64,000 bases of DNA from Mycolicibacterium sp. CBMA 226. Its GTDB lineage: Bacteria; Actinomycetota; Actinomycetes; Mycobacteriales; Mycobacteriaceae. The stretch spans positions 310,001 to 374,000 of the forward strand of contig NZ_VTGY01000001.1 of the NCBI RefSeq assembly GCF_009729075.1, read 5' to 3'. Made by a program: the position numbers and the translations under genes. Under the pieces are notes generated by a model. That model did not search any database and was not told the origin of the DNA. It saw nothing but the letters and a program-made list of their open reading frames with translations. Each line of letters begins with the position of its first letter. Positions within the stretch are counted from its first letter, which is position 1. This document shows positions 8,370 through 17,407 of the stretch, in pieces.

Positions 8370-10173
8370 GAGCACCGAAGGCACCGAAGACACCGAAGGC
8401 ACCGAAGACACCGAGGTGACCCCGGACGACGACGCCCGGGCCGAGGCGGAGCCGGAAACACCGCCAGAGCCCGAACAGCCCCGGGGTCCCGGCCGCGGCG
8501 CCCGGCTGGTCAGCGGTCTGAGGCGGTTCTTCGAGCCACGGTTGATCCGGCTCGCCGCGGTCGTCGTGGCTGGCCTGCTCCTGTGCGCGAGCTTCCCGCC
8601 GTTCGGCCTGTGGTACCTGTCTTTCGTCGCGTTGGCGCTGCTGGCCTGGGTACTGGTCGACGAACGTACAACGCCCGCAGGCGGTTTCGGCTACGGCATG
8701 CTCGCCGGTCTGGTGTTCTACGTGCTGCTGCTGCCGTGGATCAGCAATTTCGTCGGCCCGGTTCCCTGGCTCATGCTGGCGGCCCTGGAGGCGTTTTTCA
8801 CGGGCGTGTTCGGCCTGACTGTTGTCGTCGTCCGGCGCCTGCCCGGGTGGCCCGTGTGGTTCGCCGCACTCTGGGTGACGGCCGAATGGCTCAAGTCAAC
8901 GGTGCCGTTCGGTGGCTTCCCGTGGGGCGTGGTGGCCTTCGGCCAGACCGACAGTCCGCTGCTTCCACTCGCCCAACTCGGCGGTGCGCCTCTGGTGTCG
9001 TTTGCCGTGGCGCTGATCGGTTTCAGTGCGACGGCCATCGTGCTCGAGGCGGTCCGGCACTGGCGTCACGATCACCGCACGGGCGCCGCGGCTCCGCCTG
9101 AGGTCTTCATCCCGGGCATCTGTATTGCCCTGGTCCTGCTCCTCACCGTCCTGGCGTGGCCGCACGTCCGTAAAGCCGGCGCCGGCGCGGGTGACGACCC
9201 CGCGATCAACGTCGCCGCCATCCAGGGCAACGTGCCGCGCCTCGGCCTCGACTTCAACGCCCAGCGTCGCGCCGTGCTCGACAACCACGTCCACGAGACC
9301 AAACAACTGGCCGAGGACGTCCGCGCCGGCCGCGCACCCCAACCGACGGTGGTGATCTGGCCGGAGAACTCGTCGGACATCGACCCGCTCGTCAACGCCG
9401 ACGCCGCGGATCTGATCTCGGCGGCGTCGTCGGCCATCCAGGCGCCGATCCTCGTGGGCACCGTGCTGTCGGCGCCGGATTACACGCCGGAGCACCCGGT
9501 GACCACCAACTCGGTGATCGTGTGGAACGGGACCGACGGGCCGGGGGACCGCCACGACAAGGCCATCGTGCAGCCGTTCGGGGAGTACCTGCCCTGGCGG
9601 AGCTTCTTCCGGCTGCTGTCGCCGTACGCCGATCGGGCCGGCTATTTCGTACCGGGCAACGGCAGCGGCGTCGTCACCGCCGCCGGTGTGCCGATCGGGG
9701 TGACGACCTGTTGGGAGGTCATCTTCGACCGCGCCGCCCGACAGTCGGTCCTGAACGGCGCGCAGTTGCTGGCGGTGCCCGCGAATAACGCGACGTTCGA
9801 CGAGCCGATGAGCGCCCAGCAACTGGCGTTTGCCCGGCTGCGGGCCGTCGAACACGACCGCTACGTGGTCGTCGCGGGCACGACCGGGATCAGCGCGGTG
9901 ATCGCCCCGAACGGCCAGGTCCTGGAGCGGACCGAGTTCTTTCAGCCCGCTTATCTGGACCGCCAGGTGCGGTTGAAGACCGATCTGACGCTCGCCACGC
10001 GGTGGGGACCGGTCATCAACGGAGTGCTCATCGGGGTCGGTGCTGCGGCCCTTCTGGCGGGCATGTTGCACAATAGGAACCTCATGCGCCGCCGCCAGGT
10101 GGTTGCGGAACATCAGGACGGCAGCGCGGCCGCGCCTGATGCTGACACCGACACCGAAAACGAACAGGGGTAA
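8362..10173 (+). CDS. lnt: Apolipoprotein N-acyltransferase
   Basis: 603 residues. An acidic low-complexity N-terminus (about residues 4-45) precedes 6-7 transmembrane segments and a periplasmic nitrilase domain. The expected Glu-Lys-Cys triad is present: E335 in WPENSSD, K400 in [16 protein letters not shown] and C450 in [10 protein letters not shown] last transmembrane helix near residue 550 is followed by a hydrophilic tail. Lnt adds the third acyl chain to the N-terminal Cys of lipoproteins. In M. tuberculosis this domain is fused to Ppm1. Here it ends in its own TAA, overlapping the ppm1 ATG by 1 nt (TAATG), as in the separate Ppm2/Ppm1 of M. smegmatis. Confidence 0.93.
   Translation: MAESTEGTEDTEGTEDTEVTPDDDARAEAEPETPPEPEQPRGPGRGARLVSGLRRFFEPRLIRLAAVVVAGLLLCASFPPFGLWYLSFVALALLAWVLVDERTTPAGGFGYGMLAGLVFYVLLLPWISNFVGPVPWLMLAALEAFFTGVFGLTVVVVRRLPGWPVWFAALWVTAEWLKSTVPFGGFPWGVVAFGQTDSPLLPLAQLGGAPLVSFAVALIGFSATAIVLEAVRHWRHDHRTGAAAPPEVFIPGICIALVLLLTVLAWPHVRKAGAGAGDDPAINVAAIQGNVPRLGLDFNAQRRAVLDNHVHETKQLAEDVRAGRAPQPTVVIWPENSSDIDPLVNADAADLISAASSAIQAPILVGTVLSAPDYTPEHPVTTNSVIVWNGTDGPGDRHDKAIVQPFGEYLPWRSFFRLLSPYADRAGYFVPGNGSGVVTAAGVPIGVTTCWEVIFDRAARQSVLNGAQLLAVPANNATFDEPMSAQQLAFARLRAVEHDRYVVVAGTTGISAVIAPNGQVLERTEFFQPAYLDRQVRLKTDLTLATRWGPVINGVLIGVGAAALLAGMLHNRNLMRRRQVVAEHQDGSAAAPDADTDTENEQG
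8371..8418 (+). repeat. Short tandem repeat encoding the acidic Thr/Glu/Gly/Asp head of Lnt
   Basis: An 18-bp unit (GGCACCGAAGACACCGAA and near copies) is repeated about 2.5 times in frame, encoding alternating TEGTED blocks. It is confined to the cytoplasmic N-terminus before the first membrane helix. Confidence 0.75.
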
Positions 10174-10934
10174 TGGCCATGGGCGAGGATCGTCCAAGTC
10201 AGCGCACGTTGGTCATCATTCCGACCTACAACGAGCGTGAGAATCTGCCGTTGATCGTCGGCCGAGTGCGGGCCGCACGTCCCGACGTCCACGTGCTCGT
10301 CGTCGACGACGACAGCCCTGACGGCACCGGCCAGCTGGCCGACGAGCTCGCGCTGGCCGATCCCGATCGGCTGCACGTCATGCACCGGGCCGGCAAAGGC
10401 GGCCTGGGTGCGGCGTACCTCGCCGGGTTCGCGTGGGGCCTGGGCCGCGGCTACAGCGTCCTGGTCGAAATGGACGCCGACGGAAGTCACGCTCCCGAAG
10501 AGCTGTACCGCCTGCTGGACGCCGTCGACGCCGGCGCCGACCTGGCGATCGGGTCGCGGTACGTCCCGGGCGGCGCCATCCGTAACTGGCCCCGCCGCCG
10601 GCTCGTCCTGTCCCGCACGGCGAACACTTATGCCCGCGTATTGCTGGGCGTCAAGATCCACGACATCACGGCCGGTTACCGCGCGTACCGCAACGACGTG
10701 CTGGAGAAGATCGGCCTCGACGACGTCGATTCGAAGGGCTACTGCTTCCAGATCGACCTGACCTGGCGCGCCATCAACGCGGGTTTCACCGTCGCCGAGG
10801 TGCCCATCACGTTCACCGAGCGCGAACTCGGGGTGTCGAAGATGAGCGGATCGAACATCCGTGAGGCCATGTCGCAGGTGGCGAAGTGGGGCATCCGCGG
10901 CCGGCTGGACCGCGCCCGCGGCGTCGTGCGCTAG
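10173..10934 (+). CDS. ppm1: Polyprenol monophosphomannose synthase (GT2 family)
   Basis: A 253-residue GT-A glycosyltransferase that moves mannose from GDP-mannose to polyprenyl phosphate. The product is the donor for lipomannan/lipoarabinomannan elongation and protein O-mannosylation. [11 protein letters not shown] at the N-terminus, [11 protein letters not shown] and the DXD-type motif D101-A-D103 (EMDADGSH) mark the nucleotide-sugar and metal site. No membrane helix is present, so membrane association probably depends on Lnt, as known for the M. smegmatis pair. The ATG at 10173 shares a base with the lnt stop; ATG 10179 is an alternative start. A strong terminator follows at 10954. Confidence 0.94.
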   Translation: MAMGEDRPSQRTLVIIPTYNERENLPLIVGRVRAARPDVHVLVVDDDSPDGTGQLADELALADPDRLHVMHRAGKGGLGAAYLAGFAWGLGRGYSVLVEMDADGSHAPEELYRLLDAVDAGADLAIGSRYVPGGAIRNWPRRRLVLSRTANTYARVLLGVKIHDITAGYRAYRNDVLEKIGLDDVDSKGYCFQIDLTWRAINAGFTVAEVPITFTERELGVSKMSGSNIREAMSQVAKWGIRGRLDRARGVVR

Positions 10935-10953
10935 TCGGACAGTTCAGAGCGAC

Positions 10954-10988
10954 AGAAAAAGCCCCGTGCCAGGCACGGGGCTTTTTCT
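10954..10988. terminator. Bidirectional rho-independent terminator between ppm1 and rbpA
   Basis: The GC stem GCCCCGTGC/GCACGGGGC with a 3-nt loop is flanked by A5 on the left and T5 on the right, so it works as an intrinsic terminator on both strands. It sits between the convergent ends of ppm1 (10934) and rbpA (11003). Confidence 0.93.
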
Positions 10989-11002
10989 ATTGGGCCTGGC
11001 GA

Positions 11003-11338
11003 TCAGCCGCGGCGGCGGGTCTTGATCAGCTCCAGCCGCTCCTTGAGCAGCTCTTCGAGCTCCTCGATGGAACGACGCTCGAGCAGCATGTCCCAGTGGG
11101 TACGCGGCGGCTTGACCTTCTTGGGCTCGGGAACGTCACCCTCGATCAGGGTGCCTTCCATGCCGTTCTTGCACGCCCAGGTGCCGGGGATTTCCGCGTC
11201 GTCCGCGAACGGAACTTCGAATTCCTCGCCGTTGTCGGTGCGGTAGCGGGCCACCTGCCGCGGCGCCAGGTCATGGTTACGGTCGGTCTCGTAGCTCACA
11301 GCTCCGAGGCGACTGCCTCGCAGGACACGATCAGCCAT
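11003..11338 (-). CDS. rbpA: RNA polymerase-binding protein RbpA
   Basis: 111 residues from ATG 11338, matching the usual RbpA length. The protein binds sigma A/B and core RNA polymerase and stabilises the open complex in Actinobacteria. MADRVLRGSRLGAVSYETDR, the zinc-ribbon-like core (DAEIPGTWACKNG) and the C-terminal sigma-interaction helix (THWDMLLERRSIEELEELL) are plain. AAGGGAG lies 9 nt upstream of this ATG. A TTG two codons earlier would leave only 3 nt to that site and was rejected. It is transcribed divergently from 11467, and a TATCAT at 11414-11419 (minus strand) is a possible -10. Confidence 0.97.
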   Translation of the reverse strand: MADRVLRGSRLGAVSYETDRNHDLAPRQVARYRTDNGEEFEVPFADDAEIPGTWACKNGMEGTLIEGDVPEPKKVKPPRTHWDMLLERRSIEELEELLKERLELIKTRRRG

Positions 11339-11442
11339 CGTCAATCACTCCCTTGGTATAGCGACAGGGAATCAACGCAGGCCAGCGCCGTGAAGTTCCC
11401 GACTCGGTTGTCCATGATACCGGGGATCGCGGCGTCGCCGGA

Positions 11443-11470
11443 TACAGTCACGATCGTGAGGCGGACATGA
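11443..11470 (+). promoter_or_regulatory. -10 plus leaderless 4-codon mini-ORF coupled to the 11467 gene
   Basis: TACAGT (11443-11448) is followed by 7 nt and then GTG-AGG-CGG-ACA-TGA (11456-11470). The stop of this mini-ORF overlaps the ATG at 11467 as ATGA. If transcription begins at the GTG, ribosomes starting on a leaderless mini-ORF would re-initiate at the real gene. Confidence 0.35.
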
Positions 11471-11793
11471 AGCGCTCGAAGGCCCAGCCGTGTCGGTGGT
11501 GTGGCCGGGAGGTGGCTGACGCGGGCATGGGCCGTCGCCGCCAGTACTGCCGCCAGTCCTGCCGGCAACGGGCCTACGAGCAGCGGGCGATGGTCAAGGG
11601 GACCAACCTGTCCGAGGACTCGGTGGTGCTCAGCGCCGAGGAAGCGGCGGCCCTCTCCGACCGCGTTTATCAGGTACGGTGTGCGGCCGAGGACGTAGCG
11701 ACCGCGGTGGCCGAAGGCGCCGGTCCCACTGAATTGAAAGAGCTGTGTGAAGTGCTGCTGCAAGCCGCGAAAGACGCCGACGGTTGGCGTTAG
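11467..11793 (+). CDS. Conserved mycobacterial small protein with a Cys-rich zinc-finger-like N-terminus
   Basis: 108 residues. The first 35 contain CRWCGREV and, further on, YCRQSCRQRAYEQR. This CxxC...CxxxC spacing would fit a small zinc ribbon followed by a basic helix, as in nucleic-acid-binding proteins. The rest (residues 50-105) is acidic and helical (LSAEEAAALSDRVYQVRCAAEDVATAV). Its position next to rbpA is the same in other mycobacteria. Zinc binding and DNA or RNA contact are inferences; no function is known to me. Confidence 0.72.
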   Translation: MKRSKAQPCRWCGREVADAGMGRRRQYCRQSCRQRAYEQRAMVKGTNLSEDSVVLSAEEAAALSDRVYQVRCAAEDVATAVAEGAGPTELKELCEVLLQAAKDADGWR

Positions 11794-11855
11794 GACGCGC
11801 ACAGCGTCGGGAGAAGGCGCTGACGGCGAGCGCGGCGACGGGAAAGAACTGATGC

Positions 11856-12494
11856 ATGACTGACGATCGTCGGCGGATTCACAAGCCGACCAAGTTCCTG
11901 GGCCGCGGCTTCGAGGCGTTCCACGACGTCGAGGACCCGGTGCAGGACAGTCGCATCGCCCACGAGACGGCGGCGGCGCTGCTGGAACGCGTTCGGACCT
12001 ACCCGGATCCGGACGTGGTGTCGCGGTTGGTGGCATACACGGACGAGCACGGCATCGAGACCATCGCCGAATTGTGGGCGGGCGCCGGTGCGCGCAGCCT
12101 GCCCGGCGCGCTGTGGCGGGTCTATCTGCTGCGGCTGTCGATCCGCAATGACCCCTATTCGGCCAGCCTGATGTTCGGCCGCGGCGCGGAGGTGCTGCAC
12201 TCGATCTACCCCGTGGTCGCCGGCGCCGAGACGCCCGTCGGGCCGACCGAGATTCGCGAGCTTGCCGACCGGATTCTGCGCGGCGTCTTCGAAGGGGATT
12301 TCGCCGTCGCACTCGAGCGGGCGGCGGCGTACTGCCGGGTGAGTGCCGCCGGCTGCACCAGCCTCGCCGAGGACGCGATGACGACCGCGCCCGAGCGCGC
12401 CGCCGAACTGACGGACCGGGCTGTGACGTTCACGCGGCTGGCGAACGAGCTGCATGCCGCCGCCGAGTTGTGGCGCAGCGATTCACTGGATTGA
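11856..12494 (+). CDS. Conserved actinobacterial protein of unknown function
   Basis: 212 residues, predicted soluble and mainly helical, with no signal peptide or membrane segment. It starts MTDDRRRIHKPTKFLGRGFEAF and contains SLPGALWRVYLLRLSIRNDP, which I recognise only as an actinobacterial conserved pattern without an assigned role. ATG 11856 is 62 nt after the previous stop, so co-transcription is possible. The codon use matches the neighbours. No catalytic motif was found. Confidence 0.7.
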   Translation: MTDDRRRIHKPTKFLGRGFEAFHDVEDPVQDSRIAHETAAALLERVRTYPDPDVVSRLVAYTDEHGIETIAELWAGAGARSLPGALWRVYLLRLSIRNDPYSASLMFGRGAEVLHSIYPVVAGAETPVGPTEIRELADRILRGVFEGDFAVALERAAAYCRVSAAGCTSLAEDAMTTAPERAAELTDRAVTFTRLANELHAAAELWRSDSLD

Positions 12495-12497
12495 CCC

Positions 12498-12526
12498 TGT
12501 CACCGCCGCTGCCGGCGGGATACAGC
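12498..12526 (+). terminator. Stem-loop just after the 11856-12494 gene
   Basis: Inner stem CCGCCG/CGGCGG with a 4-nt loop, extended by CTGT/ACAG across a small internal bulge, begins 3 nt after the stop codon. There is no T-tract, as in many mycobacterial terminators. The rest of the gap up to 12721 holds nothing else I can identify. Confidence 0.45.
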
Positions 12527-12721
12527 TGAGAAGTTAAAGCCAGACCGCAGAACGCCTCTCGGCGGTAGGCCGCTCGTGGCGGCGAAATTTGGGGCCCGGG
12601 GTTACTGCGGCCTGGCGCTGTTCACTGTAGCCGATGATCGAGTGCGCCGAGCAATTCCCAGATGGCGCCGGGCCCCGGTGCGGGTGTCCGAAATCGTCCC
12701 GACGGACCGGTTCGATATGCG

Positions 12722-12727
12722 TACTGT
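12722..12727 (+). promoter_or_regulatory. -10 element of a probable leaderless promoter for the patatin gene
   Basis: TACTGT lies 6 nt before the ATG at 12734; no Shine-Dalgarno sequence is present. Confidence 0.4.
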
Positions 12728-12733
12728 GTCGGC

Positions 12734-13585
12734 ATGACGACGGCGTTCGTGCTGTCCGGCGGCGGCAGCCTGGGGTCCATCCAGGTGGGCATGCTGTTGG
12801 GTCTGGCCGAGGCGGGCATCACACCGGATCTGATCGTCGGTACCTCTGTCGGTGCCCTCAACGGCGGCTGGATCGCCGGGCGGTCCGACCACGACGGGGT
12901 CCTCGCGCTGGCCGACCTGTGGCGGACGCTGTCCCGCCGCAAAGTGTTCCCGACCAGCCCGAGTATGGGGCTGCTCGGGTTCCTGGGGCGCCGGCCTCAT
13001 CTGGTTTCCGACACCGGGATCCGCACGCTGTTGCAGCAGAATCTGCGGTTCCGGCGGCTGCAGGACGCATCGACGCCGCTACACGTGGTCGCGACTGACG
13101 TGCTGTCGGGACAGGACGTCCTGCTGTCGTCGGGCGATGCCGTCGACGCGATCGTCGCCAGCGCCGCCATCCCCGCGGTCCTGCCGCCGGTCCGGATCGG
13201 CGGACGCGATCTGGTCGACGGCGGCGTGGTGAACAACACACCGCTGTCATACGCGGTGGAACTCGGCGCGACCGAGGTGTGGGTGCTGCCGACGGGTTAC
13301 TCATGCGCCATGCCGGAACCACCGAGGGCGGCGTTGGCCATGGCGATGCACGCCTTCACGCTGGCGATCAATCGGCGGCTGGCGACCGATGTCGAGCGGT
13401 TCGAAGGATTGGTCGAGTTGCACGTGGTGCCGCCGCTGTGTCCGGTGCGGGTGTCGCCCATCGATTTCTCCCGCTCGGCCGAACTCATCGAGCGATCACT
13501 GCAGTCCACCCGCCGCTGGCTCCCCACGACCCGTCCGGAGGTGGGGCAGGCGGAACTGCTGGAGCCCCATCGCGATTGCAGCTGA
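12734..13585 (+). CDS. Patatin-like phospholipase
   Basis: 283 residues with the complete patatin (bacterial NTE-like) signature: oxyanion motif GGGSLG at residues 9-14, the nucleophile elbow G-T-S38-V-G, and the catalytic Asp D162 in DGGVVNN. It should act as a serine esterase or phospholipase A with a Ser-Asp dyad. No secretion signal or membrane helix is seen, so it is likely cytosolic or peripherally membrane-bound. ATG 12734 was chosen because the fold begins right there (TTAFVLSGGGS) and a leaderless -10 precedes it. It is convergent with the next gene. Confidence 0.88.
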   Translation: MTTAFVLSGGGSLGSIQVGMLLGLAEAGITPDLIVGTSVGALNGGWIAGRSDHDGVLALADLWRTLSRRKVFPTSPSMGLLGFLGRRPHLVSDTGIRTLLQQNLRFRRLQDASTPLHVVATDVLSGQDVLLSSGDAVDAIVASAAIPAVLPPVRIGGRDLVDGGVVNNTPLSYAVELGATEVWVLPTGYSCAMPEPPRAALAMAMHAFTLAINRRLATDVERFEGLVELHVVPPLCPVRVSPIDFSRSAELIERSLQSTRRWLPTTRPEVGQAELLEPHRDCS

Positions 13586-13622
13586 ATCCTCTTCGCTCGT
13601 CGCGTACCCGGGGCCTACTTGA

Positions 13623-14372
13623 CTACTTGAGCACGTTGACGGCGCGGGCCACCACCAGCGCGGTGGTCGACACGGCCACCATCGACTGCACGGTCATCAT
13701 CGTCTTGGCCCAGCGCGACAGCGGCATGGTGTCGGTGGGGGAGAACGCGACCACGTTGGTGTAGCTGGTGTACAGGTAGTCGACGAAAGTCGGGCGCCAG
13801 CCTGGCTTGGCGTTCTGCGGGTCGCACATCTGCGGGAACTGGAAGTCCGGGTACGGGTTGTCGCCGGCCCGCCGGGCGAAGGGGCCGCCGCGGTCCAGCT
13901 CCCAGTACCAGATGCCGAACACGATGATGTTGGTGATGAAAATCGCTGCGCCGCTTCCCAATAGGACACCGGCATCGTTGCTCACCTTGCCGGACAGGAT
14001 GTTCAAATCCAAGATGATCGCCGATGCCGTGTTGTCCAGCGTGATGGCCGCCGTCAGCACGATCATGGTCCAGCGGCCGACGGTGGTCTGGCGGGACAGC
14101 CGCACCGGATTGATGATCATCAGGACGGCCACCAGCAGCAGCTCCAGTGTGATCAACGGCCACCGGGGTATCTCCGGGACGGTGTACTGCACAGGGATCG
14201 CGCGCTGCAGTGTCACTGCGGCCAGGATCGCGAAGATCACCGGCAGCCGATTCTCCGGATCGCCCGGCCGGAGCCACGACGGTACGTGGTGCTCAGCACT
14301 GCTGGTCAGGCGGTGGGTCCGCTCGATGAACGTCTTGACCGCCGGCGGCAACGGTTCTGGGGTGGGGTCCAT
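13623..14372 (-). CDS. DUF1345-like integral membrane protein
   Basis: 249 residues from ATG 14372. About five hydrophobic helices are visible: LPVIFAILAAVTL, WPLITLELLLVAVLMI, WTMIVLTAAITL, GAAIFITNIIVFGIWYW and the C-terminal MMTVQSMVAVSTTALVV. The YLYTSYTNVVAFSPTDTMPLS segment between the last helices resembles DUF1345 proteins and, more loosely, the pore region of small K+-channel-like proteins. Function is unknown. Longer in-frame sequence upstream is antisense to ilvA and was discarded. It is divergent from ilvA, with starts only 36 bp apart. Confidence 0.72.
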   Translation of the reverse strand: MDPTPEPLPPAVKTFIERTHRLTSSAEHHVPSWLRPGDPENRLPVIFAILAAVTLQRAIPVQYTVPEIPRWPLITLELLLVAVLMIINPVRLSRQTTVGRWTMIVLTAAITLDNTASAIILDLNILSGKVSNDAGVLLGSGAAIFITNIIVFGIWYWELDRGGPFARRAGDNPYPDFQFPQMCDPQNAKPGWRPTFVDYLYTSYTNVVAFSPTDTMPLSRWAKTMMTVQSMVAVSTTALVVARAVNVLK

Positions 14373-14408
14373 GCGCTCAGTTTTGCACCGAGATGACACC
14401 ATTAGACG

Positions 14409-15692
14409 GTGTCTGCCGAGCTGAGTCAGGGAACCCACAGGACGTCGCCGCTTGCCGCGGCCGACATTGATGCGGCTGCCCGGCGAATTTCCTCGGTCGT
14501 GACGCGCACCCCGCTGCAGTACAGCGATCGGCTTTCGGCGCTGACCGGCGCCCAGGTGTACCTCAAGCGCGAGGACCTGCAGGCCGTCCGGTCCTACAAG
14601 CTGCGCGGTGCCTACAACCTGCTGATGCAGCTGTCCGATGCGGAGAAGGCCGCCGGCGTGGTGTGCTCGTCTGCGGGCAACCACGCCCAGGGTTTCGCGC
14701 TGGCCTGCCGCTCGATGGGTGTGCACGGGCGGGTGTACGTCCCGGCCAAGACGCCCAAGCAGAAGCGGGACCGCATCCGCTACCACGGTGGTGACTTCAT
14801 CGAGTTGATCGTCGGGGGTGCCACCTACGACCTCGCCGCGGCCGCGGCGCTCGAGGATGTCGCGCGCACCGGTGCCACCCTCGTGGCGCCGTACGACGAC
14901 CTGCGCACCATGGCGGGCCAGGGCACCATCGCGGTCGAGATCCTCGAACAGCTGGATGCCGAACCCGACCTGGTGATCGTGCCGGTCGGCGGCGGCGGTT
15001 GCATCAGCGGCATCACCACCTACCTGACCGCGAACACCACAGCCACCGCGGTGCTCGGTGCCGAGCCCGCAGGCGCGGCGTCGATGATCGCGGCGCTGGC
15101 CAAGGGCGAGCCGGTGACGCTCGAGCACGTCGACCAGTTCGTCGACGGGGCCGCGGTGGCCCGGGCCGGGACGCTGACCTACGCGGCGCTGGCTGCGGCC
15201 GGCGACATGGTGTCGGTGACGACGGTCGACGAGGGTGCGGTGTGCACCGCGATGCTCGACCTGTACCAGAACGAGGGCATCATCGCCGAGCCCGCGGGCG
15301 CGCTGTCCGTGGCGGCGTTGATGGAAAACGGTGTCGAGCCCGGTTCGACGGTGGTGTGCCTGATCTCCGGTGGCAACAACGACGTCTCGCGCTACGGCGA
15401 GGTGCTCGAGCGGTCGTTGGTGCACCTGGGTCTCAAGCACTACTTCCTGGTGGACTTTCCGCAGGAGCCCGGCGCGCTGCGGCGGTTCCTCGACGAGGTG
15501 CTCGGGCCCAACGACGACATCACCCTGTTCGAATACGTCAAGCGCAACAACCGGGAGACCGGGGCAGCGCTGGTCGGCATTGAACTCGGTTCGGCCGCGG
15601 GCTTCGACGGGCTGCTGGAGCGGATGCACAATTCCGGCATCCACGTCGAGCCGCTGGAGCCGGGGTCACCGGCTTACCGGTATCTGACTTAG
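14409..15692 (+). CDS. ilvA: Threonine dehydratase (threonine ammonia-lyase)
   Basis: A 427-residue PLP enzyme making 2-oxobutyrate from threonine, the first step to isoleucine. The PLP lysine is K64 in VRSYKLRGAYN. The SSAGNHAQG substrate loop and the glycine-rich phosphate cradle GGGGCISG are present. The C-terminal 90 residues form a single ACT-like regulatory domain (HYFLVDFPQEPGALRRFL), the short form common in Actinobacteria. GTG 14409 is the most upstream start that does not overlap the divergent gene's start. The stop overlaps the end of the convergent treZ by 4 nt (15689-15692). Confidence 0.94.
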   Translation: MSAELSQGTHRTSPLAAADIDAAARRISSVVTRTPLQYSDRLSALTGAQVYLKREDLQAVRSYKLRGAYNLLMQLSDAEKAAGVVCSSAGNHAQGFALACRSMGVHGRVYVPAKTPKQKRDRIRYHGGDFIELIVGGATYDLAAAAALEDVARTGATLVAPYDDLRTMAGQGTIAVEILEQLDAEPDLVIVPVGGGGCISGITTYLTANTTATAVLGAEPAGAASMIAALAKGEPVTLEHVDQFVDGAAVARAGTLTYAALAAAGDMVSVTTVDEGAVCTAMLDLYQNEGIIAEPAGALSVAALMENGVEPGSTVVCLISGGNNDVSRYGEVLERSLVHLGLKHYFLVDFPQEPGALRRFLDEVLGPNDDITLFEYVKRNNRETGAALVGIELGSAAGFDGLLERMHNSGIHVEPLEPGSPAYRYLT

Positions 15693-17407
15693 TCACCTCG
15701 GCGGAGGACGGCGAAGCTGTGCCCGGGCAGCGTCGTGGCGTCCGTTCCGATCTGCGGCTCGGCTGACGACAGCACTACGCCGCCGGTGACGGGTACCGCG
15801 ACAGTTTGTTCTCCGAGGTTGCAGGCCACCGCAAATGCGCCGCGGTGCATGACGATCCAGCGGTCGGCCTCGTCGAACTCGATGTGCAGGTGGTCGAGCC
15901 ATGGGTCGGCGAAGTCGGGTTCGGTGCGCCGCAACGTAATCAGGTCGCGGTACAGCTGCAGCAGCCGGGCGTGCGCGCCGGTACCGACCTCGTCCCAGTC
16001 CAGCTTGGAGCGCTGGAACGTCGCGGGGTCTTGGGGATCGGGGATGTCTTCGGCGGCCCAGCCGTGGTCGGCGAACTCGGCCTTGCGGCCCTCCGCCGTC
16101 GCGCGTGCCAGTTCGGGTTCCGGATGTGAGCTGAAGAACTGGAACGGCGTTGAGGCGCCCCACTCCTCACCCATGAAAAGCATTGCCGTATAGGGTGATC
16201 CGAGGACCAGCGCGGCCTTGACTGCGAGTTGTCCGAAGTCGAGGTTCTGTGAGGGGCGGTCACCCATCGCGCGATTGCCCACCTGATCGTGTGTGCAGGT
16301 ATATGCCACCAGCCGGGTGGCCGGAATCTGTGCGGTGTCCAGCGGCCGGCCATGGCGGCGGCGCCGGAACGACGAGTAGCTGCCGGCGTGGAAGAAGCCG
16401 CGGGTGAGAGTCGTGGCGAGCGTCTGCATCGACCCGAAATCGGCGTAGTAGCCCTGCCGTTCGCCGGAGACCGCGGTGTGGATGGCGTGGTGGATGTCGT
16501 CGTCCCATTGTCCGGCGAGGCCGTAACCACCATGCTCGCGCGGCGTGACCAGGCGCGGGTCGTTGAGGTCGCTTTCGGCGATCAGGGACAGCGGGCGGCC
16601 CAATTGTTTTGCCAGCGTGTCGGTTTCGGCGGCCAGCTCTTCCAGCAGGTGCACCGCGGTGGTGTCGACAAGTGCGTGCACCGCGTCCAACCGCAGGCCG
16701 TCGATGCCGAAATCCCGCATCCAGCGCAGGGCGCAGTCGATGATGTAGCGGCGCACCGGGTCGGAGTCGGCGGCGGCGATGTTGATCGCTTCGCCCCACG
16801 GGGTTCGGCCCGCCGTCAGGTACGGGCCGAACTTTGGCAGGTAATTCCCTGACGGGCCAAGGTGATTGAACACCGCGTCGAGCAAAACCCCGAGTCCTCG
16901 GCGGTGACAGGCGTCGACGAATCGGACCAGACCAGAAGGGCCGCCGTAGGGTTCGTGCACCGCGTACCACAGCACGCCGTCGTAGCCCCAGCCGTGGCTG
17001 CCGCTGAACGCGTTGACCGGCATCAGCTCGATGAAGTCGACGCCGAGGTCGATCAGATGGTCCAGTCGCTCGATCGCGGCGTCGAATGTGCCGGCCTCGG
17101 TGAAGGTGCCGACGTGCAGTTCGTAGATCACCGCCCCGTCGATGGCGCGGCCGGGCCAGGGGGCTGCCGGCTGGGCCGGCCACAGCTGTGAAAGTCCGTG
17201 CACGCCATCGGGTTGCCGCGGCGAACGGGGGTCGGGCAGCGGTTGCGCGTCATCCACGATGAACCCGTACCGCGCGTCGGATGGCACGTCGACGGTGGCG
17301 CGCCACCATCCGTCATCGGAGCGGGCCATCGGGTATCGGCCACCGTCGGCCTCGAGTACGACGTCGTCCGGTGTCGGGGCCCAAACCGAGAATTCGTGCT
17401 CAGGCAT
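15689..17407 (-). CDS. treZ: Maltooligosyltrehalose trehalohydrolase
   Basis: A 572-residue GH13 enzyme that cleaves the terminal maltooligosyltrehalose bond to release trehalose, the last step of the TreXYZ route. An N-terminal CBM48/E-set domain (HEFSVWAPTPDDVVLEADGG) precedes the barrel. The nucleophile Asp in GIDGLRLDAVHAL, the acid/base Glu in LIAESDLND and the third Asp in YTCTHDQVGNRAMGD are all present. The start is ATG 17407, overlapping the end of treY by 8 nt, so the pair is translationally coupled. Longer in-frame N-terminal sequence lies within treY and is not expected to be used. Confidence 0.95.
   Translation of the reverse strand: MPEHEFSVWAPTPDDVVLEADGGRYPMARSDDGWWRATVDVPSDARYGFIVDDAQPLPDPRSPRQPDGVHGLSQLWPAQPAAPWPGRAIDGAVIYELHVGTFTEAGTFDAAIERLDHLIDLGVDFIELMPVNAFSGSHGWGYDGVLWYAVHEPYGGPSGLVRFVDACHRRGLGVLLDAVFNHLGPSGNYLPKFGPYLTAGRTPWGEAINIAAADSDPVRRYIIDCALRWMRDFGIDGLRLDAVHALVDTTAVHLLEELAAETDTLAKQLGRPLSLIAESDLNDPRLVTPREHGGYGLAGQWDDDIHHAIHTAVSGERQGYYADFGSMQTLATTLTRGFFHAGSYSSFRRRRHGRPLDTAQIPATRLVAYTCTHDQVGNRAMGDRPSQNLDFGQLAVKAALVLGSPYTAMLFMGEEWGASTPFQFFSSHPEPELARATAEGRKAEFADHGWAAEDIPDPQDPATFQRSKLDWDEVGTGAHARLLQLYRDLITLRRTEPDFADPWLDHLHIEFDEADRWIVMHRGAFAVACNLGEQTVAVPVTGGVVLSSAEPQIGTDATTLPGHSFAVLRRGD

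Noticed and set aside
10165..10180. Frameshift separating a fused Lnt-Ppm1 protein
   Set aside because: Lnt ends in a normal hydrophilic tail and Ppm1 starts with a proper N-terminus. The TAATG overlap is a standard operon junction, and the split form is known in fast-growing mycobacteria.
14373..15644. Long N-terminal extension of the DUF1345-like gene antisense to ilvA
   Set aside because: The extension is antisense to ilvA and lacks hydrophobic or conserved sequence; the membrane protein starts naturally at ATG 14372.
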